Shown here: positions 63,334 to 64,000 of the stretch, one piece after another
Layout: every line of letters starts with the position of its first letter
Position numbering within the stretch: position 1 is the first letter of the stretch
NCBI GenBank assembly: GCA_949987705.1
Contig: OX465281.1
Span: 194,171,112 to 194,235,111, forward strand
Origin: Thereva unica
Taxonomy: Eukaryota; Arthropoda; Insecta; Diptera; Therevidae
Length of the DNA: 64,000 nucleotides
Direction of reading: 5' to 3'
The notes under the pieces: generated by a model
Databases searched by the model: none
Seen by the model: only the letters and a program-made list of their open reading frames with translations
Told to the model about the DNA's origin: nothing
Position numbers and translations under genes: made by a program

Positions 63334-64000
63334 TCTGTGGATATGTGAAATAACTGCGCTGTCGAATAGCTTTATGTTATATTTCACCTTTTGCAATTAA
63401 GTACCACCCTTTCGTCCTTTAAATCTCAAGTGTCGACATCGGCTTTACCAAGCGGTCATCCAACTAAGTACCAACTACTTCCAATATTATGCTTGACCAT
63501 CGCATTGAACGAGAACCGGTCTATGCTTGCTCGTTTTCTTCGTGTCAACATTCATCATCCAACGTTCTATTTGTATGGACAAAATGCACACTACAAATAC
63601 ACCAATGCGCCTTATTTAAGCATCACCGGACCTCCTAAGAGTTTAGCCACTAGCCACTGACTAGTGTAGTTACTTTTACTTTCCATTCTTTTTCTCCCTC
63701 ATTTTTACACTGTCGCTTCTTATACTATGATGGTGAATTTTCCTTTTAGTCTAAGTTTGCATACGACTGTTAAATACTTACTAAATGATTTTTTTTTTCT
63801 TTTTCAGGTAAGAATTTTCGATATACATACATAGTAAGTTGTAAATACAAGATGTCATTAAGTAATTGGCATAGTTTTATCAAGTAAGTTCCAAAACAGC
63901 GTTTTTATTACTTTGCTAATTTTTTATTTATAATAGAATTTATGCATACCAACTTTCTTGCTGTTAAAAATAGCACAAAAAAATTTAGTTCACAATTACC
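63334..64000. other. Intergenic to window edge
   Basis: An 89-codon frame (63391-63660) is present but resembles no family. Part of it matches a repeat near 56.7 kb, so it is treated as non-coding. Confidence 0.4.

Noticed and set aside
63391..63660. 89-codon open frame near the right edge
   Set aside because: Part of it matches a non-coding repeat near 56.7 kb, with no signal peptide, promoter or family motif.

Overview
This window looks like an AT-rich insect nuclear genome, most likely a fly or other dipteran. Host genes have 58-77 bp GT-AG introns, TATA boxes 50-75 bp upstream of the start codon, and AATAAA-type poly(A) signals. About half of the window is transposable-element (TE) debris typical of arthropods. 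There are no bacterial-style operons, and I found no CRISPR array, rRNA or convincing functional tRNA gene. The species is inferred only to this level.

Host genes. The clear host content is a dispersed family of seven small two-exon genes encoding secreted proteins of 90-164 residues. They lie at about 5.0, 12.0, 20.4, 30.3, 41.3, 50.7 and 57.8 kb. The first two are on the minus strand and the other five on the plus strand. In all seven, exon 1 codes exactly 15 residues of a signal peptide (Met-Asn-Thr/Ala ...), and a short phase-0 intron follows at the same codon. Exon 2 completes the signal peptide, usually ending Ala-Asn-Pro, and codes the whole mature chain. The mature chains are low-complexity and rich in Gly, Ala, Ser, Pro, Asn and Trp or Tyr. 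Four carry a G-[WYE]-PCP-[EY]-G motif, and six end in a C-terminal Cys. The family is unrecognised; a structural secretion (eggshell, glue, cuticle or gland product) is inference. One exon of a MADF-domain protein (29.3 kb) and an unassigned reading frame (40.3 kb) are the only other possible host coding pieces.

Mobile DNA. The space between these genes holds: (i) RTE-like LINE fragments (6-7, 8.2, 10.5-11.8, 13.4-14.9, 18.4-18.7, 31.7-40.1, 47.3-48.4, 59.3-60.3, 61.1-62.7 kb); (ii) LINEs of an RNase H-bearing LOA/R1/Jockey-like type (8.9-10.5, 18.7-19.0, 51.6-53.4 kb), plus other LINE pieces at 21.6, 28.7 and 55.6 kb; (iii) seven copies of one tRNA-derived SINE; (iv) a Helitron-like stretch (26.6-28.6 kb); (v) a 2.8 kb two-gene PIF/Harbinger element with a spliced DDE transposase (42.6-45.5 kb); (vi) many short terminal-inverted-repeat elements whose target duplications can be read directly: TA (Tc1/mariner), TTA, CAG or ATT (Harbinger-like), 8 bp (hAT-like) and 9 bp (Mutator-like); and (vii) a long-inverted-repeat element carrying a Cys-rich protein (54.2-55.3 kb).

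Striking architecture. The 31.7-40.1 kb block is a nested TE cluster. A LINE already carrying a SINE is present in two inverted copies that share that SINE at the same internal site. The plus copy is later interrupted by a three-level nest (element C in B in A) and a two-level nest (E in D). The minus copy is interrupted by three further TIR elements. Removing three of the insertions with one target duplication (A and D here, and the 52.5 kb element in another LINE) restores the LINE reading frame. Gene at 12 kb sits between two inverted LINE copies.
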